Below are positions 39,885 to 49,366 of a DNA stretch of 64,000 bases, piece after piece. Made by a program: the position numbers and the translations under genes. Location of the stretch: assembly GCF_002939865.1 (NCBI RefSeq), contig NZ_MDEE01000027.1, positions 1 through 64,000 on the forward strand. The letters are read 5' to 3'. A model generated the notes under the pieces. That model was given only the letters and a program-made list of their open reading frames with translations. It was not told where the DNA came from and searched no databases. How positions within the stretch are numbered: position 1 is the first letter of the stretch; the number at the start of each line of letters is the position of its first letter. The DNA comes from Xanthomonas dyei (lineage in GTDB: Bacteria > Pseudomonadota > Gammaproteobacteria > Xanthomonadales > Xanthomonadaceae).

Positions 39885-41201
39885 TCACTGCTGCTTGGAC
39901 TGGGAGTCGGCTGGCTGCGCCGCCGTATCCTGCTTGGGCTGTTCCTGCGCCGCCGGTGCCGCGGCATCGGCGGCGTTGGCAGCCGGTGCGGCCTTGGCAT
40001 CGCCGGCCTGGCCTGCGGCGGGCGCCGCGCCAGGTGCACCGGGCTGCCCCGGCTGACCGCCGGCGGCCGGCTTGTTCGGATCCCACGGCACGCCCTTGGC
40101 CGGCTGACCCTCCTTGGCCTTCTGCACGCCATCTACGATGACTTGGTCGCCCGGGGTCACGCCGCCGGTCACGATCCACTGGCCCTTCTGCTGGCCGTCG
40201 ACTGTGAGGTTCTTGCGCACCACCTTGCCGTCCTTGCCCAGCACCAGCGCATAGGCGCCGGTCGCATCGCGCTGCAGCGCCTGCTGCGGCAGCAGGTAGG
40301 CATTGTTGCGTTGGCCCAGGCTGGCTTTAAAGGTCACGAACGCGCCCGGCAGCAATGCCAGTTCCGGGTTGGGCAGGGTCGCGCGCAGCGACACCGCGCC
40401 GGTGCTCGGGTCCACCGTCACCGCCGACACGTCCAGCGTGCCGGGGTGCGGGTACATCGTGCCGTTGCCCAGCTCCACATTGATGGTGGACTTGCCGTCG
40501 CCGCTGAGCTGCACGTTGCCGCTGCTCTGCGCCTGGCGCAGTGCGGCGAGTTCTTCGCTGCTCATCGCAAAGTTGACGTACAGCGGGTCGATCTGGTCGA
40601 CCGTGGTCAGCAGCGTCGCTTCGCCCGAGCCGACCAGCGCGCCTTCGGTCACCCGCTGGATGCCGGCGCGGCCGGTGATCGGCGAGGTGACGCTGGCGAA
40701 GCTGAGCTGGATCCGGGCGGCCTGCACCGCACCGCGCGCCTGCTGCACGCTGGCGCCGGAGGAGCGTTCGGTGGCTTCGGCGTTATCGATGTCGGCACGC
40801 GAGACGTACTGCTGCGGCGCCAGGCTGCGCGCGCGCTTGGCGGCGATCTGGGCGTTGGCGTAAGTGGCTTCGGCGGCGGCCAGCTGGCCCTGCGCCTGCA
40901 ACAGCGAGGCGCGCAGCGGCATCGGGTCGATCTCGAACAGCGGCTGGCCTTCCTTGACGTCGGTGCCTTCGGTGTACAGACGCTTGAGCAGCACGCCGTC
41001 CACGCGGGCGCGCACGTCGGCCGAGCGGAACGCCGACAGGCGGCCCACCAGGTCGCGTTCCAGCGGCAGGGTCTGCGGTTTCATTTCCAGCACCGACACT
41101 TCCGGCGGCGGTGGCGCCTGCTGTTGTTCGGGCTTGCTGCAGGCAGCGAGCGCCACGGTGATGGCCAAGGCCAGGCCGAAGGTGCGGAGCGGGGCAATCA
41201 T
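39885..41201 (-). CDS. acrA: RND efflux periplasmic adaptor (membrane fusion protein)
   Basis: 438 residues. A lipoprotein signal with Cys21 (TVALAAC) anchors it to the inner membrane. Then the adaptor core: VRARVDGVLLKRLYTEGTDV (lipoyl half), a helical hairpin around AEATYANAQIAAKRARSL, the second half VTSPITGRAG, and the beta-barrel VELGNGTMYPHPGTLD. The ATG at 41201 has GGAG upstream. Unusual: from ~372 the protein ends in a low-complexity Pro/Ala/Gly/Gln-rich tail of about 65 residues, longer than in AcrA (397 residues). Confidence 0.93.
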   Translation of the reverse strand: MIAPLRTFGLALAITVALAACSKPEQQQAPPPPEVSVLEMKPQTLPLERDLVGRLSAFRSADVRARVDGVLLKRLYTEGTDVKEGQPLFEIDPMPLRASLLQAQGQLAAAEATYANAQIAAKRARSLAPQQYVSRADIDNAEATERSSGASVQQARGAVQAARIQLSFASVTSPITGRAGIQRVTEGALVGSGEATLLTTVDQIDPLYVNFAMSSEELAALRQAQSSGNVQLSGDGKSTINVELGNGTMYPHPGTLDVSAVTVDPSTGAVSLRATLPNPELALLPGAFVTFKASLGQRNNAYLLPQQALQRDATGAYALVLGKDGKVVRKNLTVDGQQKGQWIVTGGVTPGDQVIVDGVQKAKEGQPAKGVPWDPNKPAAGGQPGQPGAPGAAPAAGQAGDAKAAPAANAADAAAPAAQEQPKQDTAAQPADSQSKQQ

Positions 41202-41215
41202 CAGGAGGAACTCCG

Positions 41216-41875
41216 TTAGGGTCTTGAAGTGAGAAGAGCAAGCGAGGCCGGCGCAGGCGCGGTATTGGCCGCGGCAAACGCCCGCAAAAAGGTATCGACG
41301 GCGAACTGCGCCCACTGCTGCCTGGCGGCAAGGCCGGCGCGATGGGGAACCTGAAACCGTTGGCGATCGAAATCCAGCCCGACGATCATGCCCAGCAGCA
41401 GCTCGGCCATGAAGTGCGGATCGTCATGGCGCAGCTGGCCGGCGGCCATCGCTTGCTCGAAGCGATGCGCCAGGCGCTGCTGCATGCCGACGACGCCCTC
41501 ATGGAAGATCTGCTGCGACTGATCGGGGAACCGGTGCGACTCGGCTTCCACCAAGCGACAGGTCTGTAACACATCCGGGCTGTTCAGACGATCAAGATGG
41601 GCCAGCGCGAAGGCCAGCAGATCTTCGCGCAGATCGCCGGATACCGCGTCCAGCGGCACCGTGGCCAGGTGCACGTGGTCCTGCAGGACATCGCGCAGCA
41701 GATTCTCTTTACAGCCGTAATAGCTGTAGAGCGTCTGCTTGGAGCAGCCGGCGCGCTCGGCCACCGCGTCCATGCTCAGTCGCATGCCGCGCTCGGCAAG
41801 CAACGCATGCACGGCAGCATGGATGCGGCGATCGCAGTCCGAACGCCGGGCAGCACGGGGGGAACGAGGAGTCAT
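41216..41875 (-). CDS. TetR-family regulator of the efflux operon
   Basis: 219 residues. N-terminal TetR helix-turn-helix (LSMDAVAERAGCSKQTLYSYYG) followed by an all-helical ligand domain. First gene of tetR-acrA-acrB on the same strand, 14 bases before acrA, so it represses its own operon if it binds the palindrome at 41884-41903. Confidence 0.9.
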   Translation of the reverse strand: MTPRSPRAARRSDCDRRIHAAVHALLAERGMRLSMDAVAERAGCSKQTLYSYYGCKENLLRDVLQDHVHLATVPLDAVSGDLREDLLAFALAHLDRLNSPDVLQTCRLVEAESHRFPDQSQQIFHEGVVGMQQRLAHRFEQAMAAGQLRHDDPHFMAELLLGMIVGLDFDRQRFQVPHRAGLAARQQWAQFAVDTFLRAFAAANTAPAPASLALLTSRP

Positions 41876-41883
41876 GGCGGTAG

Positions 41884-41903
41884 ACTATACCGTCCAGTTT
41901 AGT
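41884..41903. promoter_or_regulatory. Probable TetR operator upstream of the efflux operon
   Basis: Imperfect palindrome ACTATACCGTCCAGTTTAGT; seven of nine positions pair in the arms. It ends 8 bases from the tetR start and resembles operators of the TATAC-type used by pump-linked TetR repressors. Confidence 0.65.
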
Positions 41904-42152
41904 TTTTAAACAGCCTTGACGATCGCAGTTTGGTCTGCGCAACGCCTTGTGTGCCAAGCATTGGACCGGACTTTGCCGGATCTGGCGATCCAGCCATCCG
42001 CCAGCCGGGCAGGCGTGGGGAAACTACACAGCCATAGCGCTTTCGCGCCACTGCCGCGCCTGCTACGCGCCGCGTATTTGCGCTATGCAGCAAGGCGTTG
42101 TCACGGCGCATCGGTACAATTCAGGTTTTCCACCGAGCATCCCAGCTCTCTC

Positions 42153-45100
42153 ATGACAGCCAAGAAAGCCGCTTCGAAATCGTCCACGACGTCGGTCAAA
42201 CCGGTCGCCGAACGTGCCGTCCCCGTGCTTGCCACCGAACCGCAGGCGGTCACCCTCGAGCCGGTATTTGCCGCGTTGCGCAAGCGCTACCCGGCGGCCC
42301 GACAGTCCGAGGTCCAGTTGTTCGCGGCCGATTTCTATCGGCGCATGGAAGAGGACGAGTTTCCGAATCATCCGCCCGAGCAGTGGGCGGCGTTGGCGGC
42401 CGACATGCTGGAATTTGCGCGCGTGCGCAAAGCCGGCACGGTCAATGTGCGGGTGTTCAACCCGGCCCTGAAGAGCCACGGCTACGAGTCGCCGCATACG
42501 CTGCTGCAGATCGTCAACGACGACATGCCGTTCCTGGTGGACTCGGTCAGCATGACCCTGTCGGACCTGGGCATCGGCGTGCATGTGCTCGGCCACCCGG
42601 TGCTGCGCATCGCGCGCGACAAGGCCGGCAAGCTGACGGCGGTGGGCGAGGGCAAGAGCGAATCGCTGATGGTGCTGGAGATCGACCGCCAGCCGGCCGA
42701 TGAGATGGCCAAGGTGGAAGCGGCGGTGCGCAAGGTGCTGGGCGAAGTGCGCGCCATCGTGCACGACTGGGCAGCGATGCGCGAAAAGATGGTGATGCTG
42801 GCCGACGATCTGGCCACCCGCCGCCTGCCGATCGACGACATCAGCCGCCACGAAGCGCAGGAGTTCCTGCGCTGGGCTGCGTCCGACCACTTCACCTTCT
42901 TCGGCTATCGCGAATACCGCGTGGAGAAGCAGGACGGCCAGGACGTGCTGGCGCCGGTGGAAGAAACCGGCCTGGGCCTGATGCGCGGCCACGACACCTC
43001 GCCGGCGCGCCCGGTGACCACGCTGGCGGCGCATGGCCTGAATGCATCGTCCAAGCGCAAGGACGCGTTGATCCTGACCAAGACCAACGCCCGTTCGCGC
43101 GTGCATCGCGTTGGCTACATGGATTACATCGGCATCCTGGAATTCGATGGCAAGGGCCGTATCGTCGGCGAGCAGCGCTTCCTGGGCCTGTTTACCTCCA
43201 GCGCCTACAACCGCCGCCCGTGGGAAATCCCGCTGGTGCGTCAGCGCCACGAATACGTGATGAGCAAGTCGGGGCTGACCCCGAGCAGCCATAGCGGCAA
43301 GGCGTTGCGGCATATCCTTGAGACGCTGCCGCGCGAAGAGTTGTTCCAGTCCAACGAAGAAGAGCTGTACCGCACCGCGATCGGCATTCTGGGCTTGCAG
43401 GAGCGCGTGCGTAGCCGCATGTTCCTGCGCCGCGACAAGTACAGCCGTTTCATTTCCGCGCTGGTGTACATCCCGCGCGAGCGCTTCAACACCGATGTGC
43501 GGTTGCGCATCGAAGGGCTGTTGAAAGACGCGTTGCACGGCGAATACATCGATTCGTCGGTGGTGCTGGGCGAGTCGCCGCTGGCGCAGCTGCATCTGAT
43601 CGTGCGGCCCAAGAGCGGCGAAGCACTGGAGTTCAATACCACCGAACTCGAATCGCGCCTGGCGCATCTGCTGCGCAACTGGCGCGATGCCCTGCGCGAA
43701 GCGCTGGTGGCGCGTCATGGCGAGGCCAATGGCCTGCGCATGGCGGCCAATTTCGGCCGCGCGTTGCCGGCCGGTTATATCGAAGAGTCGTCGATCGAAT
43801 CGGCGGTGTCCGACGTCGAACATCTGGCAACCCTGGATGGCCCGGACGATCTGCATCTGAGCCTGCAGGAAGTTCGCCGCGACGACGGTGTGCGGCTGGA
43901 TGCCGGCGAAGGCCTGCGTCTGAAGCTGTACCGTCAGCTCGACGACATCCCGCTGTCGGATGCGATGCCGATGATGGAAAACATGGGCCTGCGCGTGATC
44001 TCCGAGCGGCCGTATCGGCTGCAGGTGGGCGAGACGCCGGTCTATATTCAGGACTTCGAAGTCGAATCGACCACGGGCAAGATCGATGCCGCCCATGCCG
44101 ATGTCGGCTTCGGCGAAGCCTTCGAGCGCATCTGGAATGGCGATGCCGAAAACGACGGCTTCAACCGTCTGATCCTGGCCGCCGGTCTGCACTGGCGTCA
44201 GGTCGCGTTGCTGCGTGGTTACTGCAAGTATCTGCTGCAGACCGCGGTGCCGTTCTCGCAGGCTTACGTCGAAGCCACGTTTACCCGTTATCCGTTGCTG
44301 GCACGGTTGTTGGTGGAACTGTTCGAAGCGCGCTTCGACCCGTCCACGGGCAGCGAAACCAAGGCGCAGATCTTTGCCGGCCAGGAACGTCTGCGCGAAG
44401 AACTCTTCGCGCTGGCAGGTGGCGATGAGGCCACGCGCAAGGCGCTGGAACCGGTGCTCGCGGCACGCGGCGGCGACCGCGCTGCGCAGCAGGAGGCCAC
44501 CCGCGCCACCTTGCTCAAGCTGATGGACCGCGTGTCCAGCCTGGACGAAGACCGCATCCTGCGCAGCTTCATCGACGTGATCGATGCCACGCTGCGCACC
44601 AACTACTACCAGACCGACAAGCACGGCAAATACGGCCATTGCATCAGTTTCAAGCTGGATTCGTCGATCGTGCCGGACCTGCCCAAGCCGCGTCCGTATC
44701 GGGAGATCTTCGTCTACAGCCCGCGCGTGGAAGGCGTGCATCTGCGCTTTGGCGCAGTGGCGCGCGGCGGCCTGCGTTGGTCGGACCGTCGCGAGGATTT
44801 CCGCACCGAGGTGCTGGGCCTGGTCAAGGCGCAGATGGTCAAGAACACCGTCATCGTGCCGGTCGGCGCCAAGGGCGGTTTCTACGTCAAGCGCTCGCCG
44901 GTGGGTGGCGATCGTGATGCGATCCAGGCCGAAGGCATCGCGTGCTACAAGCTGTTCATCCAGGGCCTGCTCGACATCACCGACAACATCGTCGGCGGCA
45001 AGATCGTGCCGCCGACGCAGGTGGTGCGCCACGATCAGGACGACCCGTACCTGGTGGTCGCCGCCGACAAGGGCACGGCCACCTTCTCCGACATCGCCAA

Positions 45101-47162
45101 TGGCCTGGCGCTGGATCACGGCTTCTGGCTGGGCGATGCGTTCGCCTCTGGCGGCTCGGTCGGTTACGACCACAAGGGCATGGGCATCACCGCGCGTGGC
45201 GCGTGGGAGTCGGTCAAGCGCCACTTCCGTGCGATGGGCCGCGATTGCCAGAGCCAGGATTTCAGCGTGGTCGGCATCGGCGACATGTCCGGCGACGTGT
45301 TCGGCAACGGCATGCTGCTCTCAACGCATATCCGCCTGCTGGCCGCGTTCGATCACCGGCATATCTTCCTCGACCCGTCGCCGGATGCGGCTGCCTCGTT
45401 CGCCGAACGCCAGCGCCTGTTCAAGCTGCCGCGTTCCAGCTGGGCCGATTACGACGCCAAGCTGATCAGCGCCGGTGGCGGGATTTATCCGCGCACGCTC
45501 AAGTCGATCGACATCAGCGCGCCGGTGCGTGAAGCCTTGGGCCTGGAATCCAACGTCAAGCAGCTCTCGCCGAACGAACTGATGAACGCCATTCTCAAGG
45601 CGCCGGTGGATCTGTTCTGGAACGGCGGTATCGGCACCTACGTCAAGGCCTCCAGCGAATCGCATGCCGATGTGGGCGATCGCGCCAACAACGGTCTGCG
45701 CGTCAATGGCGGCGAGTTGCGCTGCAAGGTGGTGGGCGAGGGCGGCAATCTGGGCCTGACCCAGCTGGGCCGCATCGAAGCGGCGCAGACCGGCGTGTTG
45801 CTCAACACCGACTTCATCGACAACTCGGCCGGCGTGGACACCTCCGATCACGAGGTGAACATCAAGATCCTGCTCAACGACGTGGTGCAGGCCAAGAAGC
45901 TCACCTACGACGCACGCAACAAGCTGCTGGCGTCGATGACCGACGAAGTGGCCGACCTGGTGCTGTGGGACAACTATCGCCAGAACCAGGCGATCAGCTT
46001 GATGGAGCGCATGAGCGTCAAGCGCCTGGGCTCCAAGCAGCACTTCATCCGCACGCTGGAATTGCAGGGCCTGCTCGATCGCCAGATCGAGTTCCTGCCG
46101 TCCGACGCCGAACTGTCCGCACGCAAGGCGCGTGGGCAGGGCTTGTCGCGGCCGGAACTGTCGGTGCTGCTGTCGTACTCCAAGCTGGTGGCGTTCCAGC
46201 AGCTGCTGGAATCGGATATCCCGGAAGATCCGTATCTGTCCAAGGAACTGCAGCGCTACTTCCCGCAGCCGCTGCAGAAGAAATACGCCGATGCGATGGA
46301 GCGCCATCGCCTCAAGCGCGAAATCATCGCCACCGCGGTCACCAACACCACCATCAACCGCATGGGCGCCACCTTCCTGATGCGCATGCAGGAAGACACC
46401 GGCCGCAGCATCGGTGAGGTCGCCAAGGCCTATACCATCAGCCGCGAAACGCTGGATGCGCGCGCGCTGTGGACGCAGATCGACGCGCTGGACGGCAAGG
46501 TGCCCGAGTCGGTGCAGATCGATGCACTGGAAGTGATCTGGCGCCTGCAACGCTCGTTCGTGCGTTGGCTGTTGCTGCGTCCGGGCCAGATGCCGGGCAT
46601 CACCGCAGCGGTGGAGCGTTACCACGGCCCGTTCAACGATATCCGGGTGGCCTCGGGCGTGTTGTCCGACACCCAGCGACCGCTGTACGAAGCCAGCGTG
46701 CAGGAGTGGCAGGACAAGGGCCTGCCGCCGGCACTGGCACAGCAGCTGTCCGAGTTGCGCTATCTGGAGCCGGCGTTCGACATCATCGAAACCGCGCGCA
46801 CCCGCAAGCTCAAGCCGGTGGAAGTGTCCAAGGTGCACTTCCGTTTGGGCGATGCGCTGCGGCTGCCGTGGTTGTTCGAGCAGATCGACGCGCTGGAGGT
46901 CAACGGCCGCTGGCATGCGGTGGCACGTGGCGTGCTGCGCGACGAACTGGCCGCGCATCAGCGTGCGCTGGTGGGTCAGGTGCTGACCATGCCCGGCAGC
47001 AGTGCCGAGGACAAGGTGGCCAATTGGCTGGCACGCGACGATTCCAGCCTGCGCTTCACCTTGGCGATGTTGAGCGATGTGGCCGAGCAGAAGACGCTGG
47101 ACTATCCGACCGTGTCGGTGGCGGTGCAGCGGTTGGGGCAGTTGGCGGCGCACGGGCTGTAG
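42153..47162 (+). CDS. gdhB: NAD-dependent glutamate dehydrogenase, large (180-kDa class)
   Basis: 1669 residues. Deaminates glutamate to 2-oxoglutarate with NAD. The N-terminal ~700 residues are the class-specific ACT-like and regulatory region (LLQIVNDDMPFLVDSVSMTL near 130, DHFTFFGYREYRV near 245). The catalytic domain includes RGGLRWSDRREDFRTEVLGL, VGAKGGFYVKRSP (substrate Lys), and the nucleotide-binding VVGIGDMSGDVFGNGMLLS. The long C-terminal tail has ARGQGLSRPELSVLLSYSK. Start ATG 42153 (MTAKKAASK); in-frame sequence upstream to 41916 overlaps the divergent promoter and is not used. Length is normal for the class (~1600-1650). Confidence 0.96.
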   Translation: MTAKKAASKSSTTSVKPVAERAVPVLATEPQAVTLEPVFAALRKRYPAARQSEVQLFAADFYRRMEEDEFPNHPPEQWAALAADMLEFARVRKAGTVNVRVFNPALKSHGYESPHTLLQIVNDDMPFLVDSVSMTLSDLGIGVHVLGHPVLRIARDKAGKLTAVGEGKSESLMVLEIDRQPADEMAKVEAAVRKVLGEVRAIVHDWAAMREKMVMLADDLATRRLPIDDISRHEAQEFLRWAASDHFTFFGYREYRVEKQDGQDVLAPVEETGLGLMRGHDTSPARPVTTLAAHGLNASSKRKDALILTKTNARSRVHRVGYMDYIGILEFDGKGRIVGEQRFLGLFTSSAYNRRPWEIPLVRQRHEYVMSKSGLTPSSHSGKALRHILETLPREELFQSNEEELYRTAIGILGLQERVRSRMFLRRDKYSRFISALVYIPRERFNTDVRLRIEGLLKDALHGEYIDSSVVLGESPLAQLHLIVRPKSGEALEFNTTELESRLAHLLRNWRDALREALVARHGEANGLRMAANFGRALPAGYIEESSIESAVSDVEHLATLDGPDDLHLSLQEVRRDDGVRLDAGEGLRLKLYRQLDDIPLSDAMPMMENMGLRVISERPYRLQVGETPVYIQDFEVESTTGKIDAAHADVGFGEAFERIWNGDAENDGFNRLILAAGLHWRQVALLRGYCKYLLQTAVPFSQAYVEATFTRYPLLARLLVELFEARFDPSTGSETKAQIFAGQERLREELFALAGGDEATRKALEPVLAARGGDRAAQQEATRATLLKLMDRVSSLDEDRILRSFIDVIDATLRTNYYQTDKHGKYGHCISFKLDSSIVPDLPKPRPYREIFVYSPRVEGVHLRFGAVARGGLRWSDRREDFRTEVLGLVKAQMVKNTVIVPVGAKGGFYVKRSPVGGDRDAIQAEGIACYKLFIQGLLDITDNIVGGKIVPPTQVVRHDQDDPYLVVAADKGTATFSDIANGLALDHGFWLGDAFASGGSVGYDHKGMGITARGAWESVKRHFRAMGRDCQSQDFSVVGIGDMSGDVFGNGMLLSTHIRLLAAFDHRHIFLDPSPDAAASFAERQRLFKLPRSSWADYDAKLISAGGGIYPRTLKSIDISAPVREALGLESNVKQLSPNELMNAILKAPVDLFWNGGIGTYVKASSESHADVGDRANNGLRVNGGELRCKVVGEGGNLGLTQLGRIEAAQTGVLLNTDFIDNSAGVDTSDHEVNIKILLNDVVQAKKLTYDARNKLLASMTDEVADLVLWDNYRQNQAISLMERMSVKRLGSKQHFIRTLELQGLLDRQIEFLPSDAELSARKARGQGLSRPELSVLLSYSKLVAFQQLLESDIPEDPYLSKELQRYFPQPLQKKYADAMERHRLKREIIATAVTNTTINRMGATFLMRMQEDTGRSIGEVAKAYTISRETLDARALWTQIDALDGKVPESVQIDALEVIWRLQRSFVRWLLLRPGQMPGITAAVERYHGPFNDIRVASGVLSDTQRPLYEASVQEWQDKGLPPALAQQLSELRYLEPAFDIIETARTRKLKPVEVSKVHFRLGDALRLPWLFEQIDALEVNGRWHAVARGVLRDELAAHQRALVGQVLTMPGSSAEDKVANWLARDDSSLRFTLAMLSDVAEQKTLDYPTVSVAVQRLGQLAAHGL

Positions 47163-47239
47163 ATGTGTGCCGCGACGTGGCGGCAGAGCGGTCGCTCTGC
47201 TGTCACGTTGCCTTTTATCGGTGGTGAAGTTGTTATCTG

Positions 47240-47277
47240 TCACGCAAAAGGCCGCCCAAAGGCGGCCTTTTGCGTGA
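47240..47277 (+). terminator. Terminator of the glutamate dehydrogenase gene
   Basis: Perfect 17-bp stem TCACGCAAAAGGCCGCC with its complement at 47261-47277, loop CAAA. The T-run is only TTTT within the 3' arm, but the stem is very strong. Confidence 0.82.
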
Positions 47278-47385
47278 TGGCAGACAGATTGCTGCGGTCC
47301 TGCGTGCTGCAGCAGTGCGCATGCACGGCAGATCAGCGCAGGTTCGCAGCCTTCTCCATCGAGACCGCCGCTGAGTGAGTGTCGC

Positions 47386-48174
47386 TCAGGCTGCGGGGTG
47401 GTAGCGCTCTGCGGCGTTCGCCTGCCGGATGTCCGACAGCAAGCCCTGGCGCGCGCCATCCAGTGCGTCCCAGCGTTCGGCCACGTGCAGCGGCGGGATA
47501 GTGACCAGTTCGCGGCGATCGAAGCCGACCAGCGCGGCATCGACCAGTTCGCCAACGTCCATCAGGTCGCTGAGCGTGTTGATGTCGATACCGGCGCGCT
47601 CCCAGATTTCGGTGCGGGTCCCGGCCGGCAGCACGGCCTGCACATACACGCCCTTGGCTCCCAGCTCCACGTGCAGGCCCTGCGACAGGAACAGCACGAA
47701 GGCCTTGGTGGCGCCATAGACGCTCATGCCGAATTCGGGCGCAAGCCCCACGACCGATCCGAGGTTGACGATGGCGCCGCTGCCGGACTGCGCAAAGCGC
47801 GGCGCAACGGCGGCAGAAAGGCGAGTCAACGCGGTGATGTTGAGCGCGATCAGGCGGTCGATCGCCTCGGCGTTTTGCTGCACGATGCCGCCCGATTGCG
47901 CGATGCCGGCATTGTTGACCAGGACGCCGATCTGCGCGTCGTCGCGCAGGCGGGTTTCCACGGCGGTCAGATCGGCGGGCTGGGTCAGGTCGGCCTGCAG
48001 CACATCGACGTTGACGTGGTGGCCGTCGCGTAGGCGCGCAGCCAGGGCATCCAGGCGTTCCTTGTCGCGTGCAACCAGCACCAGATTGTGTCCGCGTTGG
48101 GCGAAGCGTTCGGCATAGACGGCGCCGATACCGGTGGAGGCGCCAGTGATGAGGACAGCGGGAAGTGCGGTCAT
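47386..48174 (-). CDS. Short-chain dehydrogenase/reductase
   Basis: 262 residues, classical SDR. NAD(P)-binding GASTGIGAVYAERFA, VLVNNAGIAQSG, and the catalytic Ser (LGSVVG) with YGATK (Tyr-x3-Lys). The ATG at 48174 fits the fold. Arg in VARDKER after strand 2 favours NADP. Substrate unknown. Divergent from a TetR gene that probably controls it. Confidence 0.9.
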   Translation of the reverse strand: MTALPAVLITGASTGIGAVYAERFAQRGHNLVLVARDKERLDALAARLRDGHHVNVDVLQADLTQPADLTAVETRLRDDAQIGVLVNNAGIAQSGGIVQQNAEAIDRLIALNITALTRLSAAVAPRFAQSGSGAIVNLGSVVGLAPEFGMSVYGATKAFVLFLSQGLHVELGAKGVYVQAVLPAGTRTEIWERAGIDINTLSDLMDVGELVDAALVGFDRRELVTIPPLHVAERWDALDGARQGLLSDIRQANAAERYHPAA

Positions 48175-48299
48175 GGAAGTTCCTTGCGGTTGGAAAAGGT
48201 CAAATTGCCCACGGCTTGGGAGCGAAGCGAAGCGGCGCGCAATGGCGGTGTTTGGAGGAAGTGAGGCAAAGATTACGAGCAAAATCTAAATTGTCAATG

Positions 48300-48323
48300 C
48301 TTTGATTATGACCAACATCAAAG
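48300..48323. promoter_or_regulatory. Inverted repeat in the SDR-TetR promoter
   Basis: CTTTGAT (48300-48306) and ATCAAAG (48317-48323) are perfect inverted arms around a 10-bp spacer, in an AT-rich ~196-bp divergent promoter. A candidate operator for the adjacent TetR protein. Confidence 0.55.
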
Positions 48324-48370
48324 TATGCTGGGGGCTGTCCCAGTCCCGCACATCCCCGGAGGGTCCAACA

Positions 48371-48946
48371 ATGAAAGTGACCAAGGCACAGGCGCAGGCG
48401 AACCGTGCGCACGTCGTCGAAACGGCCGCGGTGCTGTTTCGCGAGCGCGGCTATGAAGGGATCGGCATCGCCGACTTGATGGCCGCTGCAGGGTTCACCC
48501 ATGGTGGGTTCTACAAGCAGTTCCGCTCCAAGGCGGATCTGATGGCCGAATCGGCAGCCTGCGGTCTGGCCAACATCGCTGCACAGTCCGAGCGTGCGGA
48601 CAAGACCGATTTCGTGAATTTCTATCTATCGCGCGGGCATCGCGACAACCCCGCCACCGGTTGCACGATGGCGGCGCTGGGCGCCGACGCCGCCCGTCAG
48701 CCGCAGGAGGTGCGCGAAGCGTTTGCTGCCGGGGTGGAAAACATGTTGGCTGCGCTCGACCGCAGCGGGGCTGCGCCCGGCACTGCCGAAGCGGCACAGG
48801 AGCGCGCCAGCAACCTGGACATGATGGCGCATGCGATCGGCGCCATCGTGCTGTCGCGCTCGTGCCCGAACGATTCGCCACTGGCCGACGAAATCATTGC
48901 GGTGTGTCGTGACCAGATCCTGTCGTCGTTGCAACCGTCCAACTAG
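48371..48946 (+). CDS. TetR-family transcriptional regulator
   Basis: 191 residues. HTH region ETAAVLFRERGYEGIGIADL, then MAAAGFTHGGFYKQFRSK, with a helical C-terminal domain (NPATGCTMAALGADAAR). Start ATG 48371 with CCGGAGGG upstream. The GFTHGGFYKQF type is common next to SDR or quinone-reductase genes; here an SDR is divergent and an alcohol-dehydrogenase-like gene lies downstream. Confidence 0.9.
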   Translation: MKVTKAQAQANRAHVVETAAVLFRERGYEGIGIADLMAAAGFTHGGFYKQFRSKADLMAESAACGLANIAAQSERADKTDFVNFYLSRGHRDNPATGCTMAALGADAARQPQEVREAFAAGVENMLAALDRSGAAPGTAEAAQERASNLDMMAHAIGAIVLSRSCPNDSPLADEIIAVCRDQILSSLQPSN

Positions 48947-49366
48947 CACGCACAGGTGCATCTGCGTGTGGCGCGATTGCGGGTTTGCCGGTAACGCCGC
49001 GTGTTGAGAGACGCGCGCGTACTGATACGCCGCGTAACGCGCGAGCCGTCCTGCAGATCCGTCAGCCGTGTCACGTGCCTGGCGCAACGCCGTTGATGTC
49101 GCTGCACTCAAAATTGCTGAGAAAACACACCGTCTGAGCAGGCATCAAGGCGATCAACACCGTCCGCTTCAAGCGGACCCAGGCAAGCCTGCTGCTGCAG
49201 TAAATCAACACGCCTTGCACCGCCATGACCGCTGATCCCTCACCGCACCGCCATCTCACTCGGCCATCTCGCTCAGCTACGGCGTGATCGTCAACCGACC
49301 GCCCCGTCACTCACCGCAATCTAAGGACGCGCTCACCCGCAGCCTCCATCCAAACAGGACAAGGTC
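48947..49366 (+). other. Intergenic region TetR-acuI
   Basis: 420 bases without a supported gene. There is a small inverted repeat GTCCGCTTCAAGCGGAC at 49161-49177, which could be a terminator stem or an operator. Nothing else recognised. Confidence 0.45.

Noticed and set aside
36513-41219. A 1568-codon frame opposite the acrAB operon
   Set aside because: Same reason; composition is that of an antisense shadow and it runs through repeats and two certain genes.
41916-42152. N-terminal extension of the glutamate dehydrogenase by 79 codons
   Set aside because: The extension is Arg/His-rich, lies in the divergent promoter region and is absent from the family; ATG 42153 fits.
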